Shown: in pieces, positions 1 to 11,007 of the stretch | Layout of the letters: each line of letters begins with the position of its first letter | Position numbering within the stretch: the first letter of the stretch is position 1 | DNA from: Antedon mediterranea | Lineage: Eukaryota > Echinodermata > Crinoidea > Comatulida > Antedonidae | Length of the DNA: 64,000 nucleotides | Direction: 5' to 3' | NCBI RefSeq assembly: GCF_964355755.1 | Contig: NC_092679.1 | Span: 13,072,932 to 13,136,931, forward strand | Notes under the pieces: generated by a model | Told to the model about the DNA's origin: nothing | The model's input: only the letters and a program-made list of their open reading frames with translations | Databases searched by the model: none | Translations under genes and position numbers: made by a program

Positions 1-821
1 CCCCTCTTAGCAATAAAATCATATTCTATATAGGGTGAAAACTTCAGCGGGTGGTTAGACCATGCGACGTTAAGTTTTGCTTTGAACAGGTTCACCGTAG
101 CACATGAAACTACATCCGTAGGCAGAGCATTCTATAGGAGAATAACTCTCCTGGAGAACGTGTCCCTCCTAATATTAAGACGAGAGCTTTTAAACTTGAG
201 TTTATATGGGTGTCCACGTGTCCGAGATTCTATATCAAATTCAAAAGATGTGTTGATCGAAATACGATCGAAACCTTTAACAATCCTAAAAACTTGGATA
301 ATATCCACTCTCTGCCTTCGATATCTCATGGTAGGAAGACCAAGAATTCTCAAACGTTGTTCATAAGGAATATTACGGTACCTAGGAATCAATCTTGCTG
401 CTCTTTGCTGGACCTTCTCTATCTCATCCTGATCTCGTTTTCTAATAGGATTATAAACAGTGTTACAATATTCAAGCGTTGGCCTAACCATAGACTTATA
501 CAGCTTAAAAAATCCATCTTTATTCAAGAATTTAAAAAATCTATAAATCATTCCTAGTTTCTTATTAGCTCTTTTACAAATATCCGTTACATGCAAATTA
601 AAGATTAAACTAGGATCAAAGGTAACACCTAGATCTTTCTCCTGCTTTACCTCATGTAGTAAATTACCAGCCATTGAATACAAGAAATTGGGATTATCAC
701 GACCATAATGAAATACCTTACACTTAGTGTCATTAAATGGCAATTGCCAAACATTAGACCAATGGGAAGCACTGTCAATGTCTCTCTGAAATAAATCCGC
801 ATCATCAATGTTATTGACCAC
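1..821 (-). pseudogene. LINE RT thumb and C-terminal tail (broken, cut by window edge)
   Basis: The frame at 132-821 gives the post-catalytic part of a LINE RT, including SNVWQLPFNDTKCKVFHYG, KDLGVTFDPSL and the YCNTVYNP/RAARLIPR region. A second frame continues it to base 1 (ATVNLFKAKLNVAWSNHPL). No stop or 3' tail is reached inside the window. The same tail signature recurs, fused to an ORF1, at 55180-55300. Confidence 0.82.
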
Positions 822-960
822 TCAGTCTATACAACTTGGTGTCGTCTGCAAATAAACGTATACTAGATTCGATAACATCAGGTAAATCGTTAATGAAGAT
901 TGAAAATAAGATTGGGCCCACAACGCTACCCTGTGGAATTCCACTTAATACTGGAGCCTG

Positions 961-2169
961 TTATGATAATTGACCATTGACACTAACTCGTTGTGTTCTA
1001 TTTGACAAATAATTAGAGAACCAACCTAGTAGATTTCCCGTAATACCAAAACCTTTCAATTTGACTAGAAGCCTTTGGTGTGGCACACTATCAAAAGCCT
1101 TTTTATAGTCTAAATAGACACAATCAAAGCTATCATGATTATGCAGGTTAGTAGTCCAACTCTCCAGGACATCAAGTAGTTGTAATGCACATGATCTACC
1201 TTGTCTGAATCCAAATTGCTCATTGCACAAAAGACCATTACTCTCAAGATACTTTACAAGTTTATCCCTAATAATCCTTTACATAATTTTTCCTATGACC
1301 GACGTTAAACTAACCGGTCTGTAGTTAGCCGGGTCCTCTTGTTTGCCTTTTTTAAATAATTATAGGTATTACAATTGACTCCTTCCACGATATAGGGACC
1401 TTCTGATCATTGAATAATCTAGTGAATATTAGACTGAGAGAGTAAGCAATTTGATCCTTTAATTCAATCAAAACTAAGTTAGAGAACAGCTTATGAATAT
1501 CTTCTACATTAAACTCAATATCTGATAAAGAAGCCTCAATCTTTTTATCAAGATTCGGAACATTCGATAAGTTCTCCTTACAAAAGACACTGCTAAAAAA
1601 AGAATTAAAAGACTCGGCTTTATCTTGGTCATCTACAACAAGTTTACCTTCAAAATTTCCAAGAGTAGGAATACCAGATCTGGTGTTTAGCTGAGAATTT
1701 ATATAGCGCCAAAAAGACTTTTCATTGACTTTAACCTCATTTGTAATCTTATTTTCGAAGATTCTTTTAGAACTCTTAATCAAATTGACAGTATAATTCT
1801 TTACTCTAATAAACGTGTTCCATTTGACACTAGCACAGTCATGCCCTTTACGTTTTGCTTTGATATACTGTTTCCAGTATTTATTCTTCTGTTTAATAGA
1901 CTTATCAACCTCTTTAGTAAACCACAAAGGTCTCTTAAAATTTCCAGACAAGTGTTTCTTACACTTTGGAACAAACTGTTCCATACCTCTAGATAAGATC
2001 TCATGAAAAGAACCGTGCGAGTGTAACCCGTCCTTATCCAATAACTCAGTGTCCCAATCGACACCATCAAGAAAACCACGAAACTTATCATAATCAGCAT
2101 GGAAATAATTTCTGACCTCTACCACCTCATCTTTGATTAGATTAACTGGAATTTTAAATCGAAGTACCA
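961..2169 (-). pseudogene. LINE reverse transcriptase, N-terminal and palm part (broken)
   Basis: The minus-strand translation continues from the endonuclease through a basic linker into the RT. The palm segment at 961-1230 contains NEQFGFRQGRSC and YLDYKKAFDSVPH, the first catalytic aspartate block of LINE RTs. A gap of unreadable frame separates 1231-1351. The catalytic FADD box lies just outside this segment, near 840-860 in another frame ([11 protein letters not shown]). Confidence 0.85.
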
Positions 2170-2826
2170 TATGATCACTCTTACCTAATGGTGGAGCTTG
2201 AAGGACCTCACTAATAGAATCCTCATTAGATGTAAGTACCAGGTCCAGAACATTGGGATGTTCTCCTATTCTGTAACGTGTTGGGTCTCGTACATGCTGA
2301 GCTAAAAATAAGTCATTAATGGTGTCGGAAAAAATTATGACTATTTTTACCATCTTCACCAGTCACATATCCTAGCTCCCAATTAATACTCCTATAATTG
2401 AAATCTCCAACTATAATAAAATCAGAACAAGAAAAGGATGCCACTTTTCTAAACAGAGAACACAAAGCAGAAATATTGACACTAGATCCGGCGTCACTTC
2501 TATACACACATCCAATTAAAAAGGTGCGATCTTTGACTCTAATCTCAACAAACATGGATTTCTCAAACAAAATATCTTTAAACAAATACAGGAGTGGCAG
2601 ACATCCCATTTCGAACATAAATAACAACTCCTCAACCAGATGAAAGTTTTTCATTTGGCAAAAACATCTGAAAACCAGGGGTATGAAACTCTTCTATAGA
2701 CAATTCAAAAAAGTACTTCTTTGGTAGAATCTCAGTCAAAGCAATGATATCAACTTTCTCTGAAGATAAACGCAACAGAAGCTCATTCTTCTTATTTAGA
2801 AGGGAATCACAATTTGTATAAAACAC
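2170..2826 (-). pseudogene. LINE endonuclease domain (broken)
   Basis: Three overlapping minus-strand segments give an exonuclease/endonuclease/phosphatase fold. It opens with NCDSLLNKKNELLLRL and the ALTE motif, passes through GCVYRSDAG and VGDFNY, and ends with the GKSDHMVL motif that carries the catalytic SDH. Frame breaks fall near 2640 and 2330. This domain normally nicks target DNA for target-primed reverse transcription. The start of the family's ORF2 lies upstream of the truncation. Confidence 0.82.
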
Positions 2827-2834
2827 ATTAGCAG

Positions 2835-3452
2835 GCTTTACTTCTTGTTGAATCCTTCCAAACGTCTACTGTACTTTCTTTCTTGATAACCGTACTAGTT
2901 CATTCAACAGAAATAAAAATGAACACGTTTTTAAAAAATAACTACACTTTCAAATTGTCCATCATTCGTCGCAAATACATCATCATCTCTCTCAATTAGA
3001 TCTGTGGTTTGTTGTGCCGTGTGTTTTACTTGCTTTTAAAAGATGTATTGTATTGCTTTTTTTTCAACAAAGTTAATCATTTCCGCAGAACATTTTTAAA
3101 AATATAGATGATAACGAACAATGGTAAAGTATATGAGTTCTATGATAAGGGAGTATACTAGGGAATATAGAAACCACGAAAATCTAAAGTTAGGACAACG
3201 TGTAGTGCCCTGATAGCAGAGCGCGTTACATCACCAACACAATTTATGCAGGAGAGGAAGATTTCGTTCCCAGAAATACTTGTAAATACTCTTACAACAT
3301 TGGTCAGAATTCAAATCTAATTCATTCCAAGACAGTGACAATGTGATTTACAACATACGTAGACGTTATATCCGGATCAAAAACACCTATATAGTATCGT
3401 AAACATAGCAGTCAGCCTTCAGAGACTGCTCTGCTTTTCACCAATCAAGAAC
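2835..3452 (+). promoter_or_regulatory. Promoter/5' region, first copy
   Basis: This region is duplicated at 5885-6191. Shared blocks are the stretch after GCAGGCTTTACTTC, the ATTCCAAGACAGT block and the last 90 bases before the ATG. A TATA-like CTATATAG lies at 3387-3394, about 60 bases before the ATG, with a CAGTCAGCC initiator-like motif about 20 bases after it. Copy 1 carries roughly 300 extra bases (about 2990-3300) that copy 2 lacks. Promoter function is inferred from position and conservation. Confidence 0.5.
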
Positions 3453-3507
3453 ATGTATTTCTTTTTTTCCTATTTACTTCTGGGCATGATATCTCTATCA
3501 ACAGCAG
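3453..3507 (+). CDS. Signal-peptide first exon, copy 1 (orphan)
   Basis: The exon encodes MYFFFSYLLLGMISLSTA plus one base and ends at a GTTTGT donor in phase 1. It is a near copy of the exon at 6192, differing at a few residues. The hydrophobic core and small residues at the end fit a secretion signal. No A- or B-type domain exon lies between this exon and the second copy. It may therefore be an alternative first exon for the gene at 6192-11453, or a relic of a neighbouring duplicate whose body was lost. Confidence 0.6.
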
Positions 3508-3986
3508 GTTTGTAACTTTTGTTTATAGGATTTATTTAAGATTGTATTAGCCATACTGTAATTTCAACCTGTTAGTATATTAGCACATGATTCTAAAAAG
3601 TCAACAGATATTATGTAATGCAACTTGACTCAAGTATGCTAGTTATCAATGATAATTTCCTATAGCATTTCTACACATGTGTTTCTGTATTATCTTTTTC
3701 TCGTAAAGTTGTTGAATCTCAACTCAACTCGCCGCAAATCACTTTCTTCAGGCCTACCTGTTTGTAGTTTCTGAAATAGCTTCTAATCCAATGTATGAAT
3801 TGCTCTCTGGTAACAATAATGTTGTTGCGGTTTAATTGATATCGTCAACATTATACAATTGACTGTTAGAGGTATAATAAAACAAGGGTATACGCCCTTT
3901 GGGAAAACATAGTCCTCGGAGAAAATGGCACAATTCTCAATGACTTATGATGTTATATTACACCGATATTCCCTGGTATTTCATAG
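3508..3986. other. No gene seen; downstream flank of first-exon copy 1
   Basis: The first 250 bases resemble the sequence after the second signal exon (6247-6490), including a CTTCAGGCCTACC block near 3750, so the duplication extends past the exon. No further coding segment was found. Confidence 0.5.
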
Positions 3987-4255
3987 TTGTTTGTTAAAGT
4001 TAAATGGTACTCCAATGCTTATGGTAAGAGGAATCAAATTAGCAACGGAACAATACAGGGTGGATTGTCTTCCCCATTAATTTCAATTTATTCTATTAAA
4101 AAACTAATCAGTGATTTGAATAATCTTAACTGTGGCATTGTTTTTGCACGCCATAACTTACCATCCTCCTTACCGTAACCTCATCTCCACTTCAAGAATG
4201 AATTGATCGCGCTAATAAGTATATTACTGAACATGGATTACGTTTCAATCCTGGG
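3987..4255 (+). pseudogene. LINE reverse-transcriptase fragment
   Basis: The translation KRNQISNGTIQGGLSSPL matches the conserved NG-x-xQGG-x-LSP block of LINE RTs. Downstream, in another frame, NKYITEHGLRFNPG fits the segment that follows the YADD box in such enzymes. Both ends are missing and at least one frameshift separates the parts. It is a short dead insertion between the two first-exon copies. Confidence 0.65.
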
Positions 4256-5884
4256 TAAAAGTTATTTAAAACAAGAACCATCCTGATGGTAGGACTTGAA
4301 TAATGATGCCTAATTCTACACCCTGTAATGTGTTGACAACCTCTTACACTAAGGATACCCTTGTGTCCAGTGTTTTCCAATTTTGCTCATTTTGAATATG
4401 TTTCTTTTAAATCTATTTTTTATTTTAAGTATTGTTAAATCATATCTTAGAAATAACATTGTGTTGGTCATGTTGTGGATAGTGTGAAGTTTTTTTAAAT
4501 ACATTATAGCGATGTTGATAGTATAGAGATGAAGGGAAGGCATGATTCGACGTTTCGATCTGATAATATTATCGTAAATAAAAAACACGTTGTTCTTGAT
4601 TAAACACGAAAAGCAAAGCATTAGCTGTTGGTTGTGTGCTACATTGAACATTTTAAATTCAGATCTGCCCACTCCCCAAATTTAAATATAAGTTATATTT
4701 TAGTTATACACGAATATTCTATAGTCAAATATTTTCTGTAGGCCTACATTTCCAGTGGTACAAATGAAAAAAAGTGAAACTTAAACAAATAAATTTAATT
4801 TGTGTAGGCTAAAGTTTATGCGTACTTTATCCGGTGTGCCTTGAGTTAAAAGTTTGTTCCCAGAAACAATTGCAAAAATGTTCTTTTTTTCTTCTTTAAT
4901 TGTTTGAACTTTGTCTCTTTGGAATGGCAATGTGACAATATTCTATTTCAGATTTCCGGGTTAATTTTAGTTCAGTTTTAAAGAATTACCATACGGCTTA
5001 TGCATTTCCTACTATTTTTTAAAATAAAATTGCAGGTTGCTAACCTCAGTTTTGTTTATATAATATATTTATATATCGGTGTGTTATCAAAAAAGGTAAC
5101 TGAGATCAGGAACAGGTATTGATTGGGGTTATTTCATTATATATACTTGTATTATCAACGGCTTTACGTCCCATCCGAAGGACGAGTCAATGAGAGAGTA
5201 AAGCATCTTGCCTAAGGATACAGTTAATATTTTCAAATTAATTTATAGTCTAGGAAACAAATCTAAAAAAAATGAATTGTGGAGTGGAATTCTAGAGGCA
5301 GTCAATAGCTAGATATCCCAAGCAATACCTTCTGGTCATTTTTTTTTACCAGTTTGACACTTATTGTTTGTCATTTTTTTAAATGGCCGCCGAGTTTTAT
5401 GTAAAATCTATATAAAATCGAATGTAAATAAGGTCTCGTTCTTGGTCTAATTTTGTTTGATTAGTAAAACATTATATAGTATTCCAAGTTGTTATCTCAT
5501 AACAACTTAAAAGCATGAAAGAAAAGTTAGCTAATGTTTGTGTGCTACATTGAAAATGAACTACGTAATCTGCTGGATCTTTGACAGTACAGTAATATTT
5601 CAACCATATATTATACAGTAGGGAAAGAGCAGACATTTCCAGTAAATAAAAACCTGTTGTACTGTACAGCCTTCTTCAATTTTGACCGTAATTAAACATT
5701 TCTAGAATAAAAATGTATTGTCTAATGTTACAAATCCCCTTCCATTTATTTGTGCAGGTTATCAGGTTATGAGGCACTTTACCCGGATGTGCCTAGAATT
5801 GGAAAGGAAGCTTATATATGCCTATACTAAGCTAAAGTTCGTTCCCAAAAAACTATTGTATGATGGCTGTATGTTGATTGTTTG
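4256..5884. other. Non-coding spacer between duplicated first exons
   Basis: No convincing coding segment. Weakly similar blocks recur inside it: TGTGTGCTACATTGAA at about 4637 and 5540, and a CTTTA-CCGG-TGTGCCT block at about 4825 and 5778. This suggests an older, diverged tandem copy of the same locus. AT-rich low-complexity stretches fill the rest. Confidence 0.4.
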
Positions 5885-6191
5885 CAGGCTTTACTTCTTG
5901 TTGAATCGTTCCAAACGTAGTACTGTACTTTCTTTCCGTACTGGTTCATTCAACAGAAATGAAAATGAACACCTTGTATGTTTTATTGTCCATCATTCGT
6001 TGCAAACACATCATCATTCATCTCCCTCAATTATTTTATACTAATTTAATACTAATTTATTCCAAGACAGTTACAATGTGATTTACAACATATATTTAGA
6101 CGTCATATATCTAGATCAAAAACACCTAAATAGTATCGCAAACATAGTAGTCAGCCATTAGAGACTGCTCTGCTTTTCTACAATCAAGAAC
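5885..6191 (+). promoter_or_regulatory. Promoter/5' region, second copy
   Basis: This is a compact duplicate of 2835-3452. The TATA-like element here is CTAAATAG (6126-6133), one base changed from copy 1. It is followed at the same distance by CATAGTAGTCAGCC and the ATG at 6192. Because this copy lies directly upstream of the domain exons, it is the more likely promoter of the A/B gene. Confidence 0.5.
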
Positions 6192-6246
6192 ATGTATTTC
6201 TTTTCTTGCTATTTACTTCTGGGCATGATATCTTTATCAACACCAG
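6192..6246 (+). CDS. Signal-peptide exon of the A/B gene
   Basis: Encodes MYFFSCYLLLGMISLSTP plus the first base of a glycine codon, followed by a GTTTGT donor (phase 1). The next acceptor at 6866 completes the glycine and leads into domain A1. The start is chosen because it is the only ATG giving a hydrophobic signal in frame with the A1 exon, and it is conserved in the duplicate at 3453. Confidence 0.75.
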
Positions 6247-6866
6247 GTTTGTAACTTTCTGACGTTTATAGGATTACATTAGGATTGTATTAGCCATAAT
6301 GTAATTTCAATCTGTTAGTATATTCTAAAAAATCAACATATATTATGTAATGAAACTTGACTCAAAGTATGCTAGTTATCAAGGGTAATTTCGTATAGCA
6401 CTTCTACACGTGTGTTTCTGTATTATCTTCATCTCGTAAAATTGTTGAATCTCAACTCAATGCAAATCACTTTCTTCAGGCCTACCCGTTACACCTATAG
6501 TCCCTGGTATTTCACAGATAATAATACAATAAATTCATTATCCATGATACGTTGCTAATCGACGCAATTTACTAACAAAAATTTGGGATCTTTATATCCA
6601 AACATAGTTAAGTTACAATTAATTAATTAGACTTACTGCATCATCCAACTTAACATTTTTAATCGCAATCTTCAATCACTAATGAATGATATACTCCATG
6701 ACTTGAAATAATAAAGGAAGCTATAGTGTGTGATCTTGCAAAAGAGTGGGGCCTAAATACGATTTTTGTTTCAATTTTAGTTTCTTGTAAGTAAATGTCT
6801 GCATAATCAATTATTCCTCATTATTTTGCTTATATAAGACAAGTGACAGGTTTGTTTAATTGTTAG

Positions 6867-7322
6867 GTTTTGGAAAACCTCCTCCAAAAGATAGTTTTGT
6901 TCAACTTACTAGTATTGATTGGTCTATTGGTACTGGTGCGTTGGTTATAGGTGAGGATGATAACACTACATTGAAATACATAGCGACCATGTCAGCTGAT
7001 TCAAGAGATTTGAATGGAATTAATCTGTGGACTCTCAGTGTATTTGGGGCAAAAAATATACATGGAACTGGTAGTAAATATAGTTATAAGCCACATACAT
7101 TATCTATTGAGCAACAGGCAAAATCTCTGAAGAAGAGAGGGAATGATCAACCAGTCCTCTCATTTACTGTGCCAGACTTCCGCTTTGATCTTTCGGGCGT
7201 GGGTTGTGGAAAGTACAAATATCTCTGTGCCAAATTCGACAAGAATGAAAATGCTGAACCAGATTACGTGTTTAGAAATACACCATTGACGATGAACTGC
7301 AAGAAGAGTGGTTGTTTTAACG
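6867..7322 (+). CDS. Domain exon A1
   Basis: A phase 1-1 exon of 456 nt with a TTGTTAG acceptor and a GTAAGT donor. After a linker (FGKPPPKDSF) the domain starts at LTSIDWSIGTGALVIGEDD. It carries LWTLSVFGAKNIHGTG, FRFDLSGVGCGKYKYLC (C-x6-C) and NCKKSGC (C-x4-C). The four cysteines probably form two short-range disulfides; that is inference. It is close to A3 and more distant from A2, and is followed by B1 after a 197-base intron. Confidence 0.8.
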
Positions 7323-7519
7323 GTAAGTCTCTACAACAAAGTCAAAGTTAATTTAACTCCTAATTGTATAAAATAATAATTAAAAAAATTGGTCTACAAC
7401 GTCGATTAGTCGATTGACATAATATCATGTAGGGCTTCATACATGTTTATGTAATCAACGCTTATTATTGTGTTATTTAATATTGTTTCTAATAATTACA
7501 TCAATTGATTCTTTTCAAG

Positions 7520-7954
7520 TGGTCGTTCTTTCAATGGATATCGAAGCATCTGGTGAATTTAATGTAACGTCAGGATTATCAGATAACGAAATGGCTTTCG
7601 ACGTGTCTTTGATATCTAGGGGTCCTATCGGTGTCAATGGTTCTAATTCATGGAATGTAGCAGTCTATGTTACTGACCAAGATGATGGTCTAGGTATACG
7701 CTACAACGAAGCACGACAAGCTTTAAACGGTTTTCAGAGTGCTACAAGACTTGTGCCATACACAACATCAAGAATTGGTATTGTACATTACTCCGCTGAT
7801 TTGACAGGTTTAACTTGTAATCAAGCACAATATGTTTGTTTACATCTCACAAAAAGAAGTGACTCACAATATAAATTTGTAATTCATCCGACAAATGAAA
7901 ACATTGATCCAGATGAAACTGTAGTCTACAAATGTTTTCCAATTAATTGTAAAG
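7520..7954 (+). CDS. Domain exon B1
   Basis: A phase 1-1 exon (TTTTCAAG acceptor, GTAAGT donor) of 435 nt. Motifs are MAFDVSLISRGPIGVNGSN, SWNVAVYVTDQDDGLG, DLTGLTCNQAQYVCLHLTK (C-x6-C) and YKCFPINC (C-x4-C). NGSN and NVTS are possible N-glycosylation sites. B1 is strongly similar to B2 and B3 and remotely similar to the A exons. Confidence 0.8.
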
Positions 7955-8799
7955 GTAAGTTATACTTAAAGTAAATTGCTACACAGCCTCATCATTTCTA
8001 ATTAATGTGCACAATAGTGTCAAATGCTGCCACCAAACGGCGCACATTCATCTGTCCACAACGACAGGGGATGACTGGGAGGGTAGACCGGTGTCACCCC
8101 TACTCTTCCAAACGATGAACTGTGTTCTTTTAAAGACCAGATATGTACACTAGACCTGTAACTCCTTATCCGAGAAGTATAAGGTTAAACGACTTAATAC
8201 AGCTAACAAGTTGAACTACTGCAAGATGTAAGTAAAATCTGTATTTTTGAAAGCCCCATTGGTCTAATGGTTAGGACTTCTGCATACCAAGAAGAAGGTT
8301 CCTGGTTTGAATCTCGGTTGGGGCCTTTCTCACAAATTTCCTCATCAAATTAATTGATTAAATTTCAGTATATCACAGGGCGGTTTAGAATTCATGTTCT
8401 GTGCCTGATGTGTATATATTTATAAGAAAACTAATTCTTCATCCTTTTAAAATTACGGATGTGTCAATTGTTTTGGTTGTGCGCCTATATTCAAAGCCAA
8501 GTTTTTTATTTTAAATAAATACCGTTGAGAATTGAAATTAATTTATTTTTATAACTGTATTTACACGTAAGTACTTCAGATCGTACGTAAAGTTCGTAAT
8601 ACAGGTAAAATGTGTATTACATTTATCGCCTGTATCATGGAAGATTAGTATAACGTTATAGTATGTGGGCTTATAATACATGCTTCACATGCATATGTGA
8701 TAATGTATCAAAACATTATGTATGATACTGATGTAACTGTAGACAGAACACAGAATTGACTGGTCAAATAGTCCACTTTTATTCTACATTCTTATACAG
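7955..8799. other. Intron with SINE-like insertion
   Basis: The intron between B1 and A2 is longer than the others in this gene. It contains a tRNA-derived head at 8253-8324. The flanking 7990-8250 and 8325-8440 sequence may be the rest of the SINE or an older repeat. No coding signal. Confidence 0.5.
8253..8324 (+). repeat. tRNA-derived SINE head
   Basis: A cloverleaf-like segment with GCCCCAT/TTGGGGC acceptor arms. It has a box A-like TGGTCTAATGG and a box B-like GGTTTGAATCT, the two internal RNA polymerase III promoter elements. The anticodon loop counts 8 bases instead of 7 and the acceptor has a T-T mismatch. A SINE or tRNA pseudogene is therefore more likely than a working tRNA. Confidence 0.65.
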
Positions 8800-9258
8800 G
8801 AAATAAAGCAACAAAAACAACAAGGATGTTTCTTACTTCTATTGATTGGGCTATTGGTACTGATACAATGGTTATCGGTGAGGATGACATTGATAACACT
8901 ACATTAGAATACAAAGCGTACATGTCAGATCATTCAAGACAGGTGGATGGAATTAATTTGCAATGGACTCTCAGCGTGTTTGGGGCAAAGAATATTTATG
9001 GAACTGGTAAAAAATATAGTTATATGCCACAGGTATTGTCTACTGAGCAACAGACCACATCACTGACAAAAGAGAACAATAAAACAGTCCTCTCATTTAC
9101 CGTGCCTGACTTTAGATTTGATTTTTCGGGTGACAGTTGCGAAGAGTACAAATATCTATGTGCCAAATAAGACAACACTGGAGATGCTGAGCAAGAATAC
9201 GGACTTGGAAATTCAGCATTGAAGCTTAACTGCAAGAAGAGTGGTTTTTGCCACAACA
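8800..9258 (+). pseudogene. Domain exon A2 with in-frame stop
   Basis: A phase 1-1 exon with good acceptor (TTATACAG) and donor (GTAAGT), homologous to A1 and A3. It contains LTSIDWAIGTDTMVIGEDD, LSVFGAKNIYGTGKKYSY and SCEEYKYLC. At 9168-9170 the codon aligned with Phe in A1 (AKFDKN) is TAA. After the stop the frame stays open to the donor and keeps NCKKSGFC. Only this single nonsense change is seen. Because the exon is symmetrical, skipping it would keep the frame. Otherwise the protein would end inside A2. Confidence 0.75.
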
Positions 9259-9428
9259 GTAAGTCTCTAAAAACCTTAACCAAATTAAAGCTGTTAGCAT
9301 AACAGTTGAAGTTGTGGTAAGACACTTGACTATCATTTACTGAAAGTTTGAGAAAAGTTGATTAATTATTATATATTATTGTATGTATCGTCTTTACTTT
9401 ACTAAATGTACCTTTATGTTTCCGACAG

Positions 9429-9860
9429 TCAATCTTGCAATGGAAGCTGAGCATCCTGGTGTATTAATAACACCAATCTCATTGTCAGTTAATGAAGTAG
9501 ATTTCAATGTGTCTGTGATATCTAGAGGTTCTATCGGTGTCAATGGTTCTAATTCATGGAATATAGCAGTCTACATTACTGACCAAGATGATGGTCTAGG
9601 TACACGATACAGAGAAACACAACAGGCTTTGAACAGTGTTCAGAGTGCTACAAGACTGGCGCCATTCACAACATCAAGAATTGGTATTGTTTGTTACTCC
9701 GTTGATATGATAGGTGTAACTCGTGATTATGCAAAATATGTTTGTTTACATCTCACTAAAAGAAGCGACTCACAATATGAATTTGTAATTCATCCGACAA
9801 ATTCAAAACTTAATCCAGATGAAACTGTAGTCTACAAATGTTTTCCAATTAATTGGCCAG
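9429..9860 (+). CDS. Domain exon B2
   Basis: A phase 1-1 exon (CCGACAG acceptor, GTACAG donor). It begins VNLAMEAEHPGV and carries VDFNVSVISRGSIGVNGSN, SWNIAVYITDQDDGLGTRY and GVTRDYAKYVCLHLTK. The first cysteine of the C-x6-C pair is Arg here, and the last cysteine of the C-x4-C pair is Trp (KCFPINW). One partner of each conserved pair is therefore missing, which fits relaxed constraint on the A2-B2 pair. Confidence 0.78.
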
Positions 9861-10085
9861 GTACAGTTGATCTTATTATTTGTGAAGCTACACACTCTTT
9901 AAAATATTTGTATAAGTGATATAGTAAAGTCACATTGTGTTAATCCATATTTTGAGACTTTGTTTTGTTTTTTTGCTTTAAAAATGAATAACCATCAGCC
10001 ATTACAGTAGAACTTCTCATTTTGGATACCCAGTTATGTTTTTACTCAACATACTAAAAATATAACATTCTTTTCTTCTGTTTAG

Positions 10086-10118
10086 CATCTTACAATAAAA
10101 AAACACGTTATGGCTTTG
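10086..10118 (+). CDS. 33-nt microexon between B2 and A3
   Basis: A CTTCTGTTTAG acceptor and GTAAGT donor flank 33 bases that read ASYNKKTRYGF in phase 1-1. This adds exactly 11 residues ending in GF. The A1 exon begins with the same GFGK linker, so this small exon may be the A-domain linker split off by an intron. It is supported by splice signals and phase only. Confidence 0.5.
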
Positions 10119-10210
10119 GTAAGTTGAATATTCGTTTGAATAATGTATATAATAATTTATGCGGATATACCTTTTAAAGTAAACCTTTCAAAAACTTATC
10201 TCATAAACAG

Positions 10211-10660
10211 GGAAAAAACTACAACAATTTGAGCCTACCGATATTATCATGACCTATTTGGAATGGTCTATCGGTACCGGTGCGTTGGTTATAGGCGAGG
10301 ATGATAACACTACATTGAAATACAAAGCGATCATGACAGAAAGATCAGGGGAGGTGGAAGGCAATAATCTATGGACTCTCAGTGTATTTGGAGCGAAAAA
10401 TATACATGGAATTGGTAGAAAATATAGTTATAAGCCGCAGGTGTTATCTATTGAGCAACAGGCAGAACCTCTGAAGAAGGGAGGGAATGATCAACCAGTT
10501 CTCTCATTTACTGTCCAAAACTTCCGTTTTGATCTTTCGGGCGTGGGTTGTGGAAAGTACAGATATCTCTGTGCCAACTTCGAGAAGAATGAAAATGCTG
10601 AACCAGATTTCGTGTTTAGAAATTTTAAAGTTAACTGCAAGAAGAGTGGTTGTTATAAAA
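10211..10660 (+). CDS. Domain exon A3
   Basis: A phase 1-1 exon (CATAAACAG acceptor, GTAAGT donor). After the linker GKKLQQFEPTDI the domain reads YLEWSIGTGALVIGEDD, LWTLSVFGAKNIHG, FRFDLSGVGCGKYRYLC and NCKKSGC. All four cysteines are kept. It is close to A1, so the A1-B1 and A3-B3 pairs look like the better conserved copies. Confidence 0.8.
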
Positions 10661-11007
10661 GTAAGTACTGTAGGTCCACTATCCCAGCACAAAAGAAATT
10701 AAACAACTTAAACTACGTTCAGACTCATGACATTAGATTAAGGACTTGCCAAATATCAACATTTGCCAAATATAACTAGGCTTATATAAATCATTTGTAT
10801 TGGTATCGGATCTTACTTTAGATAGTGTCTCTTCAAATTAGATAAACATTGATACAACATGGAGTGTATGCCTATATATATATATATAGGTATAGAACTT
10901 TAATTAATAAGTGGAGGGCCTAATCCGAATTTCGTGATCGTGATAATAAATACATTTTAAACCGTCTTTATTTTATATATTGACCTAAATATTGTTTTTT
11001 TTTTCAG

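Larger units (their letters stand above)
1..2834 (-). mobile_element. Degenerate APE-type LINE (CR1/Jockey-like), 5'-truncated
   Basis: A non-LTR retrotransposon read on the minus strand. From 2826 leftwards the translation gives the start of an AP-like endonuclease, then a linker, a reverse transcriptase and a C-terminal tail that runs off the window at base 1. Several frame changes and stops separate the pieces, so the copy is dead. Its upstream edge at about 2834 abuts sequence (GCAGGCTTTACTTC) that recurs at 5884 without a LINE, which marks the 5' truncation point. Family assignment rests on protein motifs only; CR1, L2 and Rex1-type are alternatives. Confidence 0.88.

Noticed and set aside
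8253-8324. Functional tRNA gene
   Set aside because: Eight-base anticodon loop and acceptor mismatch; more likely a SINE head or tRNA pseudogene.
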